A stretch of DNA of 64,000 nucleotides from Dipteris shenzhenensis (GCA_047967505.1 CM106541.1); one strand, 5' to 3'. Shown: positions 49,981 to 60,615, counted from the stretch's first letter. The notes: a model not told the origin generated them from the sequence alone. Made by a program: numbers and translations.

Positions 49981-50720
49981 TTTGGACTATTCCTTAAAAT
50001 CCTTCCCAACTGAAAAGTTTACTTTATGAAACTGTCATTCGAGAATCAAAAGTTTACTTTCTGGCACTATCATTTTCACATAAGACATTTCAAAATATCT
50101 CTCTACAATGTTGTACAAATAATGCAAAAACTACTATTAAATCCTAAATTTGTATTTCTTGTTTATAAGAATCATATTCTTAAAATAAAAAATCCGAGTT
50201 ATTAGTTTAAATCCATGAAAAACCATGCTATTGAGGATTCACAACATTTTAAAAATGTATACATAAGAGACCTGTAAGACTCTTTTTACTTTCAATGCAG
50301 AAAACTATAACACTCTTGAATATTCAAGAAATTAAAAGGTTTATATACACATGAGACATGATGGAAGCCTCTTTTGTACTCCAAAAAATAGCAATAGCTA
50401 TGCTTGCAATTTTACATTATCATGTCATAAGTTTTACAACAAATATTGCTCTGGATGAGTCTTTGTACAAAGGATCTCCTGTGGCCTTTTCAATAATTTA
50501 ATTTTTCCTTTACAATGAGTTTAGTACAAATGGGCGATCCAAACATTTGCTTGTTTGAATGTCCTTTTCTATCATGATCACAGAAATGAGCGATCCAAAC
50601 ATTTGCTCAATGTTCAGAATGTCCTTTCTGTCGTCACTTGTCACTTGGGTGCCATCTTCATTCACTCTCATCTGACAACCACCACCACCTTCACTCTTTC
50701 TCGATATTTGAATGGTGTTA
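49981..50720. other. AT-rich downstream flank of the DDE unit
   Basis: A direct repeat (GAGCGATCCAAACATTTGCT / GGGCGATCCAAACATTTGCT) occurs at about 50532 and 50588, each followed by GTCCTTTCT-like DNA. I cannot assign the end of the transposon within this stretch. Confidence 0.4.
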
Positions 50721-53021
50721 TCATGGGCATTCTTCATTTGCGCTATCTCCTTCTACTTCCTCCCGGGCGAGCATCTTTGTGAACTCTGTAATGTGCGTAA
50801 TAATTGGTTGCGGTAATTTTATTTTGTCTTCTACATCATACCCCATGTGCTTCTTTGTTTTCTTTGACCTTGATTTCCAGGATACTATGACTGTCTCTGT
50901 GGAAAGTCTTGAAATTGCTTCATGGTTTGGGACCCATTCCTTTTTCAAACAACTACTATACAATGTACTGTTATCTTGGTTCTCCTTCCTGCCCCTTGGC
51001 TCATACCATACCGCTGTAAATGTTGTAGCTCTCCCCCGGTCATCCATGCTCACGTCAACTACTTTTGTAACCCAAAACTTCACGTTCTCATGTTCATCAT
51101 CCGATGGTCGAACTGCAACAAAACAATGGACATCTATGTCTATTTGTGGCATAAACTCTCTCTTCTTGGGTCCACAATATGGATGTGGGAGCAACGATTC
51201 AAACTCATTTTCAAAGAGACCACATGCTGGACGCAAGTCATTACCAACATTTGGCCAAAATAAAGGCCGTTTTGCCTTAATATCATCTTCTCGCATTTTT
51301 GCAAGGTCCTTTATCAATTGGTAGGTCTTGCTAATTACAACAGTAGTGTGTTCCTTCCAAGAGGGCTTCCAATCAGGAAATCTCCGGAGCATTTCCTCTT
51401 TGTATGCAATAAAAGCTTTTAAGCCTTTTATTTCACCTTTGGATTTCTCGCTGAATTCTTTTATAGGAGCCCATGTTGGATGCATTTCTTTGCTCGGGAT
51501 TGAAGTTAAGAGAGAGTAAGGTTCTTCAGGTTCCCATTTTGTATCAAGAGAATAGTGTTGCCATTGCATCACTGGTTTTTCATCCTTTAAGAAAAATCGA
51601 AAATAGTGTGGAGCGCTATGACCAATCAGGGCATCACCACCTTTTTGTATGAAAGGTAGAATAAAGCTCTTCCAATCATACATCCTCTCAACCATTGAGC
51701 ATATTGTTCCTTCCTTACGGCCACCAACTTGCCTCCCGCATTTTCTTATCAAGTCATCCATTGTCTCCATGTCCTTGTGTTTTAGTTCTCTTGAAACTGT
51801 GCTAAATACCTGATCGATATCCTCATGTGTGTGCCCAACCAACAAAAACCCAACTTTAATCTCATTGAAGATTCTATGAGCGATTAGCATTGAGCAAAAT
51901 GCAAAGAAGAGTACATCCTTATTCTCTCGTCCGCAATTGTCTGCTTGTATTCTCAAAGTTGCTGGTAGGCGACCTTTTTTTGCATGTACATTGTGAATTG
52001 CCTTCATAATGGATGTTACAACTTGATTGCTATCGTGTAGATGCAAGGAATCAATCCATATGTCTGCAAAAAACTTAAATCCGTGCACTAACACTCCACA
52101 TAGATGTGTCTTTAAAAAGTATTTGCCTTGTAGCTTAGGTGGAGTGTTAACAAATCGAGGTAATGTTGTTGTATTTTGATCCATACCATCTACAATAATG
52201 CACATGTACTCATTTGGGTGAGAAATAGCTTGCTCCTTCCAAAATGCATATTTTATTCTAGAATGTCGAACAAGTCCATGATGAAATTCTCTCTTTCTTT
52301 TGTAAGCTTCTTTTTGTTCTGGAGATGTTGCACTCTCAAGTGCTTGCTTTAGATCATTACAGTCGTTGCACTTTGACATTTTTTGCCTCTTTGGGATTTT
52401 AACATGTCCAAAGCTTTTTTTCCAAAGAGTATACAAAGTATGAAAAGATGCCGGTGCATGCCCTCTTTGCCTCTGTGTTTCTCCAATAGAGTTAAATACT
52501 TCTTTTTTGGTCAAACCTATCGGAAGATGCATTTCTGATAGGTGGGGTTGCGGTAAAGCATTTTCATAAATGTAATCTTTCAAAATTGCTGTTGCCGCAA
52601 CCGTTGAGGCTCTTGTTTTGGGCCTTCCTATGTTTCCATGAATGTTAAATTTAACTCCATACTTTGCTTTATTAGCCAAATTCCAATATGTGCCATGTGA
52701 TAATCCTGTAATAATGCGATATGCATTATTGCATATACTTTTTCCATTTATAAGAGTCCTTATTTGATGTCCTGAACTTCGCCTTCTCTTATCATTTGCA
52801 AGAAAGCAAGACAATCTCGTGAGTAGGTATTCATTTCTTCTGCTTCCTTTCCTTTGCCAGACATGTTCTCTACAACCCTTGATGTCATGTAAGTTAATGG
52901 ATCGCATACATGTATGCTTACAGCATGTAGATCGCATTGCTTTTAGCATAACATCTTCATTCATTACTCTTATTCTCTTTGGTTGCTTTTCTGGATCTGC
53001 CTGCACTCGTTGTCTTTTCAT
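50721..53021 (-). CDS. DDE-type transposase-like protein, DUF7869-like
   Basis: A 766-residue open frame. The N-terminal part has Cys clusters (RSTCCKHTC at 31-38, GC at 49-50). A KCNDCND knuckle at 218-224 precedes a helical region. The core has three conserved acidic blocks: IIVDGMDQ (D278), RIQADNCGRENKD (D361) and FLLVGHTHEDIDQVFS (E400/D401/D403). Spacing and predicted strands fit an RNase H fold with a DDE/DDD triad. I associate this block order, especially ADNCGREN and GHTHEDIDQ, with the family databases carry as DUF7869, which is scattered through algae, seed-free plants and animals. The function as a transposase is inferred. It lies 27 nt after the upstream ORF and in the same frame, separated by one TAG. 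The long intact frame suggests recent activity or selection. Confidence 0.72.
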   Translation of the reverse strand: MKRQRVQADPEKQPKRIRVMNEDVMLKAMRSTCCKHTCMRSINLHDIKGCREHVWQRKGSRRNEYLLTRLSCFLANDKRRRSSGHQIRTLINGKSICNNAYRIITGLSHGTYWNLANKAKYGVKFNIHGNIGRPKTRASTVAATAILKDYIYENALPQPHLSEMHLPIGLTKKEVFNSIGETQRQRGHAPASFHTLYTLWKKSFGHVKIPKRQKMSKCNDCNDLKQALESATSPEQKEAYKRKREFHHGLVRHSRIKYAFWKEQAISHPNEYMCIIVDGMDQNTTTLPRFVNTPPKLQGKYFLKTHLCGVLVHGFKFFADIWIDSLHLHDSNQVVTSIMKAIHNVHAKKGRLPATLRIQADNCGRENKDVLFFAFCSMLIAHRIFNEIKVGFLLVGHTHEDIDQVFSTVSRELKHKDMETMDDLIRKCGRQVGGRKEGTICSMVERMYDWKSFILPFIQKGGDALIGHSAPHYFRFFLKDEKPVMQWQHYSLDTKWEPEEPYSLLTSIPSKEMHPTWAPIKEFSEKSKGEIKGLKAFIAYKEEMLRRFPDWKPSWKEHTTVVISKTYQLIKDLAKMREDDIKAKRPLFWPNVGNDLRPACGLFENEFESLLPHPYCGPKKREFMPQIDIDVHCFVAVRPSDDEHENVKFWVTKVVDVSMDDRGRATTFTAVWYEPRGRKENQDNSTLYSSCLKKEWVPNHEAISRLSTETVIVSWKSRSKKTKKHMGYDVEDKIKLPQPIITHITEFTKMLAREEVEGDSANEECP

Positions 53022-53048
53022 GCACTTGTATGTCCGTTTTGGGACCTT

Positions 53049-54482
53049 CTATTCATTCTTATTTGGATTTGTGTAGTTCTCCTTGTAAGATTTATTTGTC
53101 ACGTTGTTTTCATGAGATGTTGCATCCTTGATCTTATCACTCTGACAGTCAAATACTGAATATTCCTTTGTTGATGTCATCCTTGCTTTTGATACATTCG
53201 TCAAACCATTTGTAACATTTACAAGTTCACAATCAAAGTCAAACACCGAATAGTCCTTTGTTGATCTCATCCCTACTTTTGATACAATCGTAGAACCACT
53301 TGTCACAATGGCATTAGAGTGTCCCGAATGATCTTCAAACTCATCTATTCCTGAGAGAACATCACTCATTGATGCACTTTCTATGGATTTCATAACTCCA
53401 TAGTCAGTGGTGATAGAGTGTCCAGAATGATCTTCAAACTCATCTATTCCTGAGAGAACATCGCTCATTGATGTACTTTCTATGGATTTCATAACTCCAT
53501 AGTCTTGAAACTCCTCTACTCCAGAGAGAACATCACTCATTATACTATTGTGCATGATTTCCATAATTCCATAGTTACCTGCTTTGACTCCAAGAACTTT
53601 ATCAGTATCCATGAAGCCATCCATGCTTGAAGATATAACACTTTTCACATCTTTGCCCAAGTTCTCAATGTGCATGAACTCATCCACCCCGGATAAGGCA
53701 TTACTTGTGAAATATTTTTCTTTCTCGGTACCAATGAACTCATCGACTTCTGATAAGACGTCAGTGCTATAGTTGAGTGCATTGGAATCATCCATCTCTG
53801 AAGGAATAGAGCTTGGTACATTGGCATATTCTTTCAATTCTTTGATGTTGTAGTATACATTATGTTTATCATTAAAAACCACATGCCGAGTCTTTCCAAT
53901 CTTTAAAAATTGCATGCTCCATCTCAAATCCTTACCTACCTCATAGTAGGGACCATCCAATGACATTGAGTTATCATCTATACCATCATCAGTAACTTTT
54001 TGAATTCTCATCTGCGCAAATGTCCAGTGTTCAACTTGTTCAAATCCCAAGACTTGACCTTCTGCTACATACTTATTTGTAAATGATAACATTTGTAAAA
54101 TATCTCCCACTCTAAAATCCAAAGATATGCACTTTGTATTCCTGATGACATGTGTTGGATAAGTCTCATCTCTGTCCCATGCAATAAATGCTTTGTTGGA
54201 AGTATTATAGGGCATAACATCTCCAAGGATTTCCATATCCCCACACTTATGCTTTAGCTCAACATGTGCACTAAGAATCCTTGATACGATAACCGCTACC
54301 TTATCTTCGCCAAGTCTTCTAAAGTGACAAATAGAATTTGGATCACTTTCATGGATTGTAGCAAATGCAACTACTTCTCTTTTGCAACATAAAATCACCT
54401 CCATCCCTGGAATAAATTTTGTAGCTATCTCCTTTGTGAGTTTCCTTTGCAAACAAGCTGTAACAACCATTATAAAGAACAT
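53049..54482 (-). CDS. First ORF of the DDE unit: DUF8039-like N-terminal domain plus repeats
   Basis: 477 residues. The start is uncertain: TTGTTACAG just after the first Met codons is a good 3' splice site, so the real 5' exon may lie further right. Residues ~35-110 (VAFATIHESDPNSICHFRRL, KVAVIVSRILSAHVEL, SNKAFIAWDRDETYPTHVI) resemble the plant domain often called DUF8039 or the Ptta/En/Spm-associated domain. This is inferred from pattern. Residues ~240-420 carry about six degenerate repeats of DVLSGIDEFED, including a near-exact duplication beginning YGVMKSIES. The frame ends in TAG, nine codons before the Met of the transposase-like ORF and in phase with it. It could be the N-terminal half of a single ~1250-residue protein broken by one stop, or a true separate protein. 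Confidence 0.6.
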   Translation of the reverse strand: MFFIMVVTACLQRKLTKEIATKFIPGMEVILCCKREVVAFATIHESDPNSICHFRRLGEDKVAVIVSRILSAHVELKHKCGDMEILGDVMPYNTSNKAFIAWDRDETYPTHVIRNTKCISLDFRVGDILQMLSFTNKYVAEGQVLGFEQVEHWTFAQMRIQKVTDDGIDDNSMSLDGPYYEVGKDLRWSMQFLKIGKTRHVVFNDKHNVYYNIKELKEYANVPSSIPSEMDDSNALNYSTDVLSEVDEFIGTEKEKYFTSNALSGVDEFMHIENLGKDVKSVISSSMDGFMDTDKVLGVKAGNYGIMEIMHNSIMSDVLSGVEEFQDYGVMKSIESTSMSDVLSGIDEFEDHSGHSITTDYGVMKSIESASMSDVLSGIDEFEDHSGHSNAIVTSGSTIVSKVGMRSTKDYSVFDFDCELVNVTNGLTNVSKARMTSTKEYSVFDCQSDKIKDATSHENNVTNKSYKENYTNPNKNE

Positions 54483-54584
54483 TAGTCTCTTCTCAATAAT
54501 CTACTTTATTAATGATTTAAAAATCCAGAACGTGTTTGAAAATTTAATTAGACACTAACCAATAACAACCGTAAACCAATAATA

Positions 54585-55615
54585 ACCCTAAACCCTAAAC
54601 CCTAAACCGTAAACAAAAACAACCCTAAACCCTAGCCAATAACAACCCTAAACCCTAAACCCTAACCCCCAAACCCCAAACCCTAAACCCTAACCCCCAA
54701 ACCCCAAACCCTAACTCCCAAACCCTAAACCCTAAACCCCAAACCCTAAACCCTAACTCCTAAACCCTAAACCCTAACTCCCAAACCCAAAACCCAAAAC
54801 CCTAAACCCTAACCCCTAAACCCTAAACCCTAAACCCTAACTCCCAAACCCCAAACCCTAAACCCTAACTCCCAAACCCGAAACCCGAAACCCTAAACCC
54901 TAAACCCTAAACCCTTAACCCTAACCCCCAAACCCTAAACTCTAAACCCTAACTCCTAAACCCTAGATCCTAAACCCTTAACCCTAACCCCCAAACCCTA
55001 ACCTCCAAACCCTAACCCCCAAACCCTAAACCCTAACTCCTAAACCCTAAATCCTAAACCCTAAACCCTAACTCCCAAACCCTAAACCCTAAACCCTAAA
55101 TCCCAAACCCTAAACCCTAAACCCTAACTCCCAAACCCTAAACCCTAAACCCCAAACCCTAAACCCTAAACCCCAAACCCTAAACCTTAAACTCTAAACC
55201 CTAAACCCTAAACCCTAAACCCTGAACCCTAAACCCTGAACCCTAACTCCTAAACCCTTAACCCTAACTCCCAAACACTAAACCCTAAACCCTAACTCCT
55301 AAACCCTAAACCCCAAACCCTAAACCCTAAACCCCAAACCCTAAACCCTAAACCCTAAACCTTAAACTCTAACTCCCAAACCCTAAACCCTACCCCCAAA
55401 CCCTAAACCCTAAACCCTAACCCCCAAACCCTAAACCCTAAACCCTAAATCCTAAACCCTAACACCTAAACCCTAAACCCTAAACCACCAAACTCTAAAC
55501 CCTAACCCCCAAACTCTAACCCTCAAACCTTGAACCCTAAACCCTAAACCCTAAACCCTAACTCACCAAACCCCAAATCCTAAACCCAAACCACGAAATC
55601 CTAAACCTTAAATCC
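54585..55615 (-). repeat. Degenerate interstitial telomere-like array (CCCTAAA on +), ~1 kb
   Basis: More than 100 CCCTAAA, CCCTAACT, CCCCAAA and CCCAAA variants run head to tail. Long perfect runs are absent, and both flanks are ordinary sequence, so this is an internal array. Confidence 0.9.
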
Positions 55616-55679
55616 TATGAGTGTTTTCAAGTAATATCATTTATTTAAGTAATAGTTTTAATTAGAATTCATAAGTAAT

Positions 55680-56110
55680 AGTGGAATTGATAGTTGGGAG
55701 GGTGGTAGTGGGAGAAAGGGAGAGTGGGAAAGTGGAGAAAGGGAGTGTGGGAGGGTGGTAGTGGGAGAAAGGGAGAGTGGGAGAGGGAGTGGGAATGGGG
55801 GCGGTGGGGGTGGGGGTGGGAGGATGGGAGTGGGAGTGAGAGGTGTAGGTGGGAGGATGGGAGTGGGTGGGAGAATGGGAGTGGGAGTGGGAGTGGGAAT
55901 GTTGGAGGTGGGGGTGGAGTGAGGGTGGGAGTGGGAGGGGTGGGGTGGGAGGATGGGAGTGGGAGAGGGAGTGGAAATGGGGAAGGTGAAAGAATGGGCG
56001 TGGGCGTGGGAGTGAGAATGGGGGAGGTGGGGTGGGAGGATGGGGGTGGGAGTGGGAGTGGGAATGGGGTGGGAGTGGGAATGGGGTGGGAGGATGGGAG
56101 TGGGTGGGAG
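55680..56110. repeat. GGGAGTGGGA-rich array
   Basis: Tandem hexamer-like words GTGGGA, GGATGG and GGGAGT over 430 bp on the + strand. A part (GTGGGAGGATGGGAGTGGGA ... GGTGAAAGAATGG) recurs at 59660-59755. Confidence 0.9.
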
Positions 56111-56389
56111 AGAGAGAGAAGATAATCTAATAGAGAGGCCAATGGGAGAGGAGATAATGTTATAGAAGGACCAATGAGAGAGAAGCACTTAAAACCCTAG
56201 TTTTTCTTATATATACTCTCCTTCTCTCATTGTTTCTCTCATTTCAACAAGGAAGAGCAAGAGGAGAAGCAAAAAGAGGAGGAAGAGCAAAAGCAAGCAC
56301 AAGCAAGCACAAGCATCGATTTCAACTTTTTTCCAGGTACTTTTTTTAAAATTTGTATTCTTTGAAATTTTATTATAGAGAGAGAAAAG

Positions 56390-58420
56390 TGAAGGAAAGA
56401 TTTTTAGAGAGAGAAAAGAAGAGAGAGAGTCTTGCTGCCTCGGCAGCAAAAGAGAGAGAGAAAGAGAGAGGGAGAGAGACAAGAGAAGGGGGGGGAAAGA
56501 GAGGGGAGAGAAAGGGAGGGGGGAGAGAAGGGGGAGGGGGGAAAGAGAGGGGAGAGAGGGGGGAAGCAGCGAGGGGGGGGAGAGAGAGAGGGGAGGGGGA
56601 GGCTGCTGCCGCGGCAGCGCAGAGGGGGGGAGGGAGGGGAGGGAGAGGGGAGGGGAGAGGGAGGGGGGGCGGCGAGAGAGGGAGGGGGGGCGGGGAGAGA
56701 GAGGGGGGAGAGGGAGGGGAGGCGAGGGGGGAGAGGGAGGGGAGGGGGCCGCTGCCGCTGCTGCGGCAGCGAGAGAGGGGGAGGGGGGGGAGAGGGAAGG
56801 GGGGGCGGTGAGAGGGAGAGGGGAGAGGGAGGGATGGGGGCCGCGGCGAGAGAGGGAGGGGGGGCGGTGAGAGGGAGGGGGGAGAGGGAGGGGAGGGGGC
56901 CACTGCCGCGGCAGCGGCAGCGAGAGAGAGGGAGGGGGCCGCTGCCGCTACCGCGGCAGCGAGAGAGGGGGAGGGGGGGGAGAGGGAAGGGGGGGGCGGG
57001 GGCAAGGGGGGGGGAGAGAGAAGGGGGGGTGGTGAGAGGGAGGGGGGAGAGGGAGGGGAGGGGGCCGCGGTGAGAGAGGGAGGGGGGCAGTGAGAGGGAG
57101 GGGTGAGAGGGAGGGGAGGGGGCCGCTGCCGCGGCAGCGAGAGAGGGGGAGGGGGGAGAGGGGAGGGGGAGGGGAGGGGAGGGGGGAGAGGGAGGGGAGG
57201 GGGCCGCTGCCGCGGCAGCGGCAGCGAGAGAGGGGGAGGGGGGGGAGAGGGAAGGGGGGGGGAAGAGAGAGAGAGGGGGGGGCCGCTGCCGTGGCAGCGG
57301 CAGCGAGAGAGGGAGGGGAGGGGAGAGAGAAGGGGGGGGGAAAGGGAGGGGAGGGGAGGGGGAGAGAGAGAAGGGGGGGCCGCGGCCGCTGCCTCAGCAG
57401 TGAGAGAGGGGGAGGGGGGGGAGAGGGAAGGGGGAGAGAGAGAGGGAGAGGGAAGGGGGGAGAGAGAGGGAGGGGGGAGCGAGAGAGGGGGAAGAGGGAA
57501 GGGGGGGGGGGGCCGCGGCCGCTGCCACGGCAGTAAGAGAGGGGGAGGGGGGAGAGAGGGAAGGGGGGAGGGGCCGGGGGCAGCGAGAGAGAGGGAAGGG
57601 GGAGAGAGAGAGAAGGGGGGGGCCGTGGCCGCTGCCGCGGCAGCGAGAGAGGGAGGGGGGGGAGAGAGAGAAGGGGGGGCGGCGAGAGAGAGAGGGGGGA
57701 GAGGGAGGGGAGGGGAGGGGGAGAGAGAGAAGGGGGGGGGGCCGCGGCTGCTGCCGCGGCAGCGAGAGAGGGGGAGGGGGGGGAGAGGGAAGGGGGGAGG
57801 GGGCGGAGGCAGCGAGAGAGAGGGGAGGGGGAGAGAGAGAGAAGGGGGGGCCGCGGCCGCTGCCGCGGCAGCAAGAGAGGGAGGGGGGGGAGAGAGAGAA
57901 GGGGGGGTAGCGAGAGAGAGGGGAGGGAGAGAGAGAGGGGGAGGGGGGGAGAGGGAAGGGGTGGGGAGAGGGAAGAGAGAGGGGGGGCCGCTGCCGCGGC
58001 AGCGAGAGAGGAGGGGGGAGATGCAAGAGCGAGAGAGAGGGGGAGGGAGAGAGAGAGAGGAGGGGAGGGGCCGCTGCCGTGGCAGCGAAAGAGAGGGAGG
58101 GGTGGAGAGAGAGAGACAGAGGGGGAGGAGAGAGAGAGAGAGGGGGAGGCCGCTGCCGCGGCAGCGAGAGGGAGAGAGGGGGGAGAGAGAGAGAGAGAGG
58201 GGAGGGGGGGAGATCGCGGCAAGTGAGAGAGAGAGTGGGGAGGAGAGTGGGGAGCGCAAGTGAGAGAGAGAGAGAAAAGGTGAGGAGAAAGGGAGAGAGA
58301 GAGAGAGAGGGGAAATGAAGAGGAGGGGACAGAGTAGACTAAGATGAGAGGAAATGTAGACTAGAGCGGAGAGGAAAGAGAGAGAGAGAAGAGTGAGAGA
58401 GATGAAAATTTAGAGAGGGA
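56390..58420. repeat. Polypurine array punctuated by the palindrome GCTGCCGCGGCAGC
   Basis: Long GAGAGAGGGGGAGGGGG runs are interrupted about every 80-150 bp by a GC-rich palindrome, sixteen in all. The first, at about 56430, is TTGCTGCCTCGGCAGCAA. Others lie near 56605, 56750, 56904, 56940, 57122, 57205, 57285, 57380, 57512, 57625, 57745, 57852, 57988, 58070 and 58150. Most keep the perfect 14 bp core; variants are CCGTGG, CCACGG and CTCAGC. Arg/Gly/Glu or Pro/Ser/Leu ORFs of up to 628 codons over it are compositional artefacts. Confidence 0.92.
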
Positions 58421-59110
58421 GGACACGAGAAAGTACGATCGAGATAGAAAATCTTACCAATGAAGAGGAGAAATGAGTGGGCGACGATCGAGACAAGATG
58501 AAGAAGCTACGATCAATGAGGCATATGAGAGGAGATTGGTATGTGATTTAGTCTAAACTTAAACAAACAAAACTATAAACCTTGGTGTTTGATGAAAATT
58601 TAGAGAGGAAGGGCACAAGAGAAAGTACGATCGAGATAAAAAATCTTACCAATGAGGAGAAAAAATGAGTGGGCGACGATCAAGAAGAGATAAAGAAGAG
58701 ATGTTTTGATGGAAGAATTTGGGAGCTACGATCAATGAGGCATATTAGAGGAGATTGGTGTGTGATTTAGTCGAAACTTAAACAAACAAAACTATAAACC
58801 TTGGTGTTTGAAAAGAGAAACGTGTGGAAACTAGAATTTCAAAATTTCCCACCTTTTTTTAAACTATGAATCCTTGTGTTTGAAAAGACAAACCTTGGTG
58901 TTTGAAAAGAGAAACGTGTGGAAACTAGAATTTCAAAATTTCCCGCCTTTTTTTAAACTATGAATCCTTGTGTTTGAAAAGACAAACGTGTGAAAACTTG
59001 AAAATTGTGATAAAAGACAACCTTGTGTTTCAAAAGACAAACGCGTGGATGTGAAAATTGTGATAAAAGACAACCTTGTGTTTCAAAAGACAAACGCGTG
59101 GATGTGAAAA
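58404..59110. repeat. Tandem duplications downstream of the polypurine array
   Basis: GATGAAAATTTAGAGAGG ... AGTACGATCGAGATA ... AATGAGTGGGCGACGATC at about 58401 recurs at about 58588. AACGTGTGGAAACTAGAATT recurs at about 58831 and 58911. GTGATAAAAGACAACCTTGT recurs at about 59007 and 59060. No gene. Confidence 0.8.
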
Positions 59111-59573
59111 GACAAATGTATGCTAAAAGCAAAACTTGTAGAAACTTGAATTTTAAATTTTTCTTTGTTTTTGAATTTAAAATGAGTTTCACTTTCATTT
59201 TTAATTTACTAGTTTAATTTAGACTATAATGCATTTTGTTTTGGAATATAAAGAGTATAATTTTAATTTTCTTACATTTTAAATTAAAATTTTAAAAGTA
59301 GTTTAACTTACATTCGTTATTATTACTTTAATTTATTTCTTTTTAGGGAGAATTAATATATTCTTCTAGGTAAATATTAAATTTTTAATTTTAAGTCTTG
59401 TTTTCTTTATTTTACGTTATTTTTTCATAAACTTTAAGTTAAACTACTTTATAGTTTTTATTATATAAATTCAAATTTATTAAGATTTTAACTTCTTATT
59501 AATGTGAATGTTCAATTCTTATGAGTTGTAAGTAAATTAGTTTTTGAAAATATAAATTTTATCTTTTTTAAAA
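59111..59573. other. AT-rich spacer
   Basis: T/A-rich DNA without coding potential. Confidence 0.45.
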
Positions 59574-59820
59574 TGAGAAGGAGAAGAGAGAGAGAGAGAA
59601 GGGGGGGGCCGCTGCCGCGGCAGCGAGAGAGAATGGGGGGGGAGAGAGAGAGAAAGGGGTGGGAGGATGGGAGTGGGAGAGGGAGTGGGAATGGGGAAGG
59701 TGAAAGAATGGACGTGGGCGTGGGAGTGAGAATGGGGAAGGTGGGGTGGGAGGATGGGGGCGGCAGCGAGAGAGAAGGGGGGGGAGAGAAGGGGGGGAGA
59801 GAGAGAGAGAAAGGGGTGTG
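59574..59820. repeat. Detached island combining both purine-rich repeat types
   Basis: Contains one CCGCTGCCGCGGCAGCG unit with GAGAGA flanks, then a copy of the GTGGGAGGATGGGAGTGGGA block of 55.96-56.05 kb, then CGGCAGCGAGAGAG again. It sits inside AT-rich DNA between two direct copies of AATATAAATTTTATCTTTTT. Confidence 0.85.
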
Positions 59821-59865
59821 AGTTTAAAAAAGATAAAATATAAATTTTATCTTTTTTAAACTCAC
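59818..59865. repeat. Perfect 22 bp-arm hairpin with a 4 bp loop
   Basis: Arms run 59818-59839 and 59844-59865, starting GTGAGTTTAAAAAAGATAAA and ending with its exact reverse complement, around the loop ATAA. It lies at the right edge of the purine-rich island. Confidence 0.9.
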
Positions 59866-60344
59866 AACCTTAGTGTATTAAAAAGAATAATGGAAAATAG
59901 ATTATTTTTTGCTTTTAATTCGCAACCTAAGGATATTAAAAAGAACAATGGAAAAGAAATTATTTCTTGCTTTTCTTCGCTTCGACGGTTGGTGTAGTCT
60001 AGATTAGCATAGATTAGTTTGTCCTTAGAGGAGAGAACTCCAAAAAAACCAATCAAAGCCATGCTCAAAATTTCCCGACTAGTTCCTAATCGGAGTCAGT
60101 CCATTCATTCACATTCGGTTTCACAGTCACAACAACCCTACCATTTAAGCAACGATTAAGGTTTTTAAACTTTCAAGATGATTGAAAGTTGTATCAGTGG
60201 ACATGACAGATTACAGTTGTGGAAGTTGACAGAGCATTTTACACTTATATCAGTTGCGGGAGTTGACAGAGCATTTTGTACTTATATATGACAGACTTCA
60301 AATTTGTATTCAGAGATCATTGTAAATCCTTATTTTTTTTCACA

Positions 60345-60483
60345 TTTATGCTCTAAGCCTTGTAAAGCCTTTTAGGCTATTCCCAAAGCATTTATGCTCT
60401 AAGCCTTGTAAAGCCTTTTAGGTTATTCCCAAAGCATTTATGCTCTAAGCCTTGTAAAGCCTTTTAGGCTATTTCCAAAGCAT
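60345..60483. repeat. 46 bp tandem repeat, three copies
   Basis: TTTATGCTCTAAGCCTTGTA followed by AAGCCTTTTAGGCTATTCCC, three times, just upstream of copy 2. It includes the inverted words AAGCCTTGTAAAGCCTTTTAGGCT. It may be part of the promoter or leader. Confidence 0.9.
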
Positions 60484-60615
60484 GAAATTGATACTTATAT
60501 GATTGGGAAGAATAAAAACTTGAGGTGTATTAATGGGACTCATTGTACTTTTGATTTTTCAAAGTAATTGTAGTTTGTCAAAGTACTTAAAATTTGTGTT
60601 GTGCTTGAATACAGG

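Noticed and set aside
53021-53049. Programmed stop-codon readthrough of the tobamovirus type at the TAG
   Set aside because: The bases after TAG are AAGGTC, not the CARYYA context; a chance mutation or two separate ORFs is simpler.
54585-55615. A true chromosome end
   Set aside because: Repeat units are degenerate, with unrelated unique sequence and genes on both sides.
56390-58200. Regular palindromic repeats as a CRISPR-like array
   Set aside because: Plant context, spacers are low-complexity purine DNA of variable length, no cas genes.
56353-58318. ORFs up to 628 codons (Ser-Pro-Leu or Arg-Gly-Glu rich)
   Set aside because: Direct translation of the polypurine array and its palindromes; both strands and several frames are equally open.
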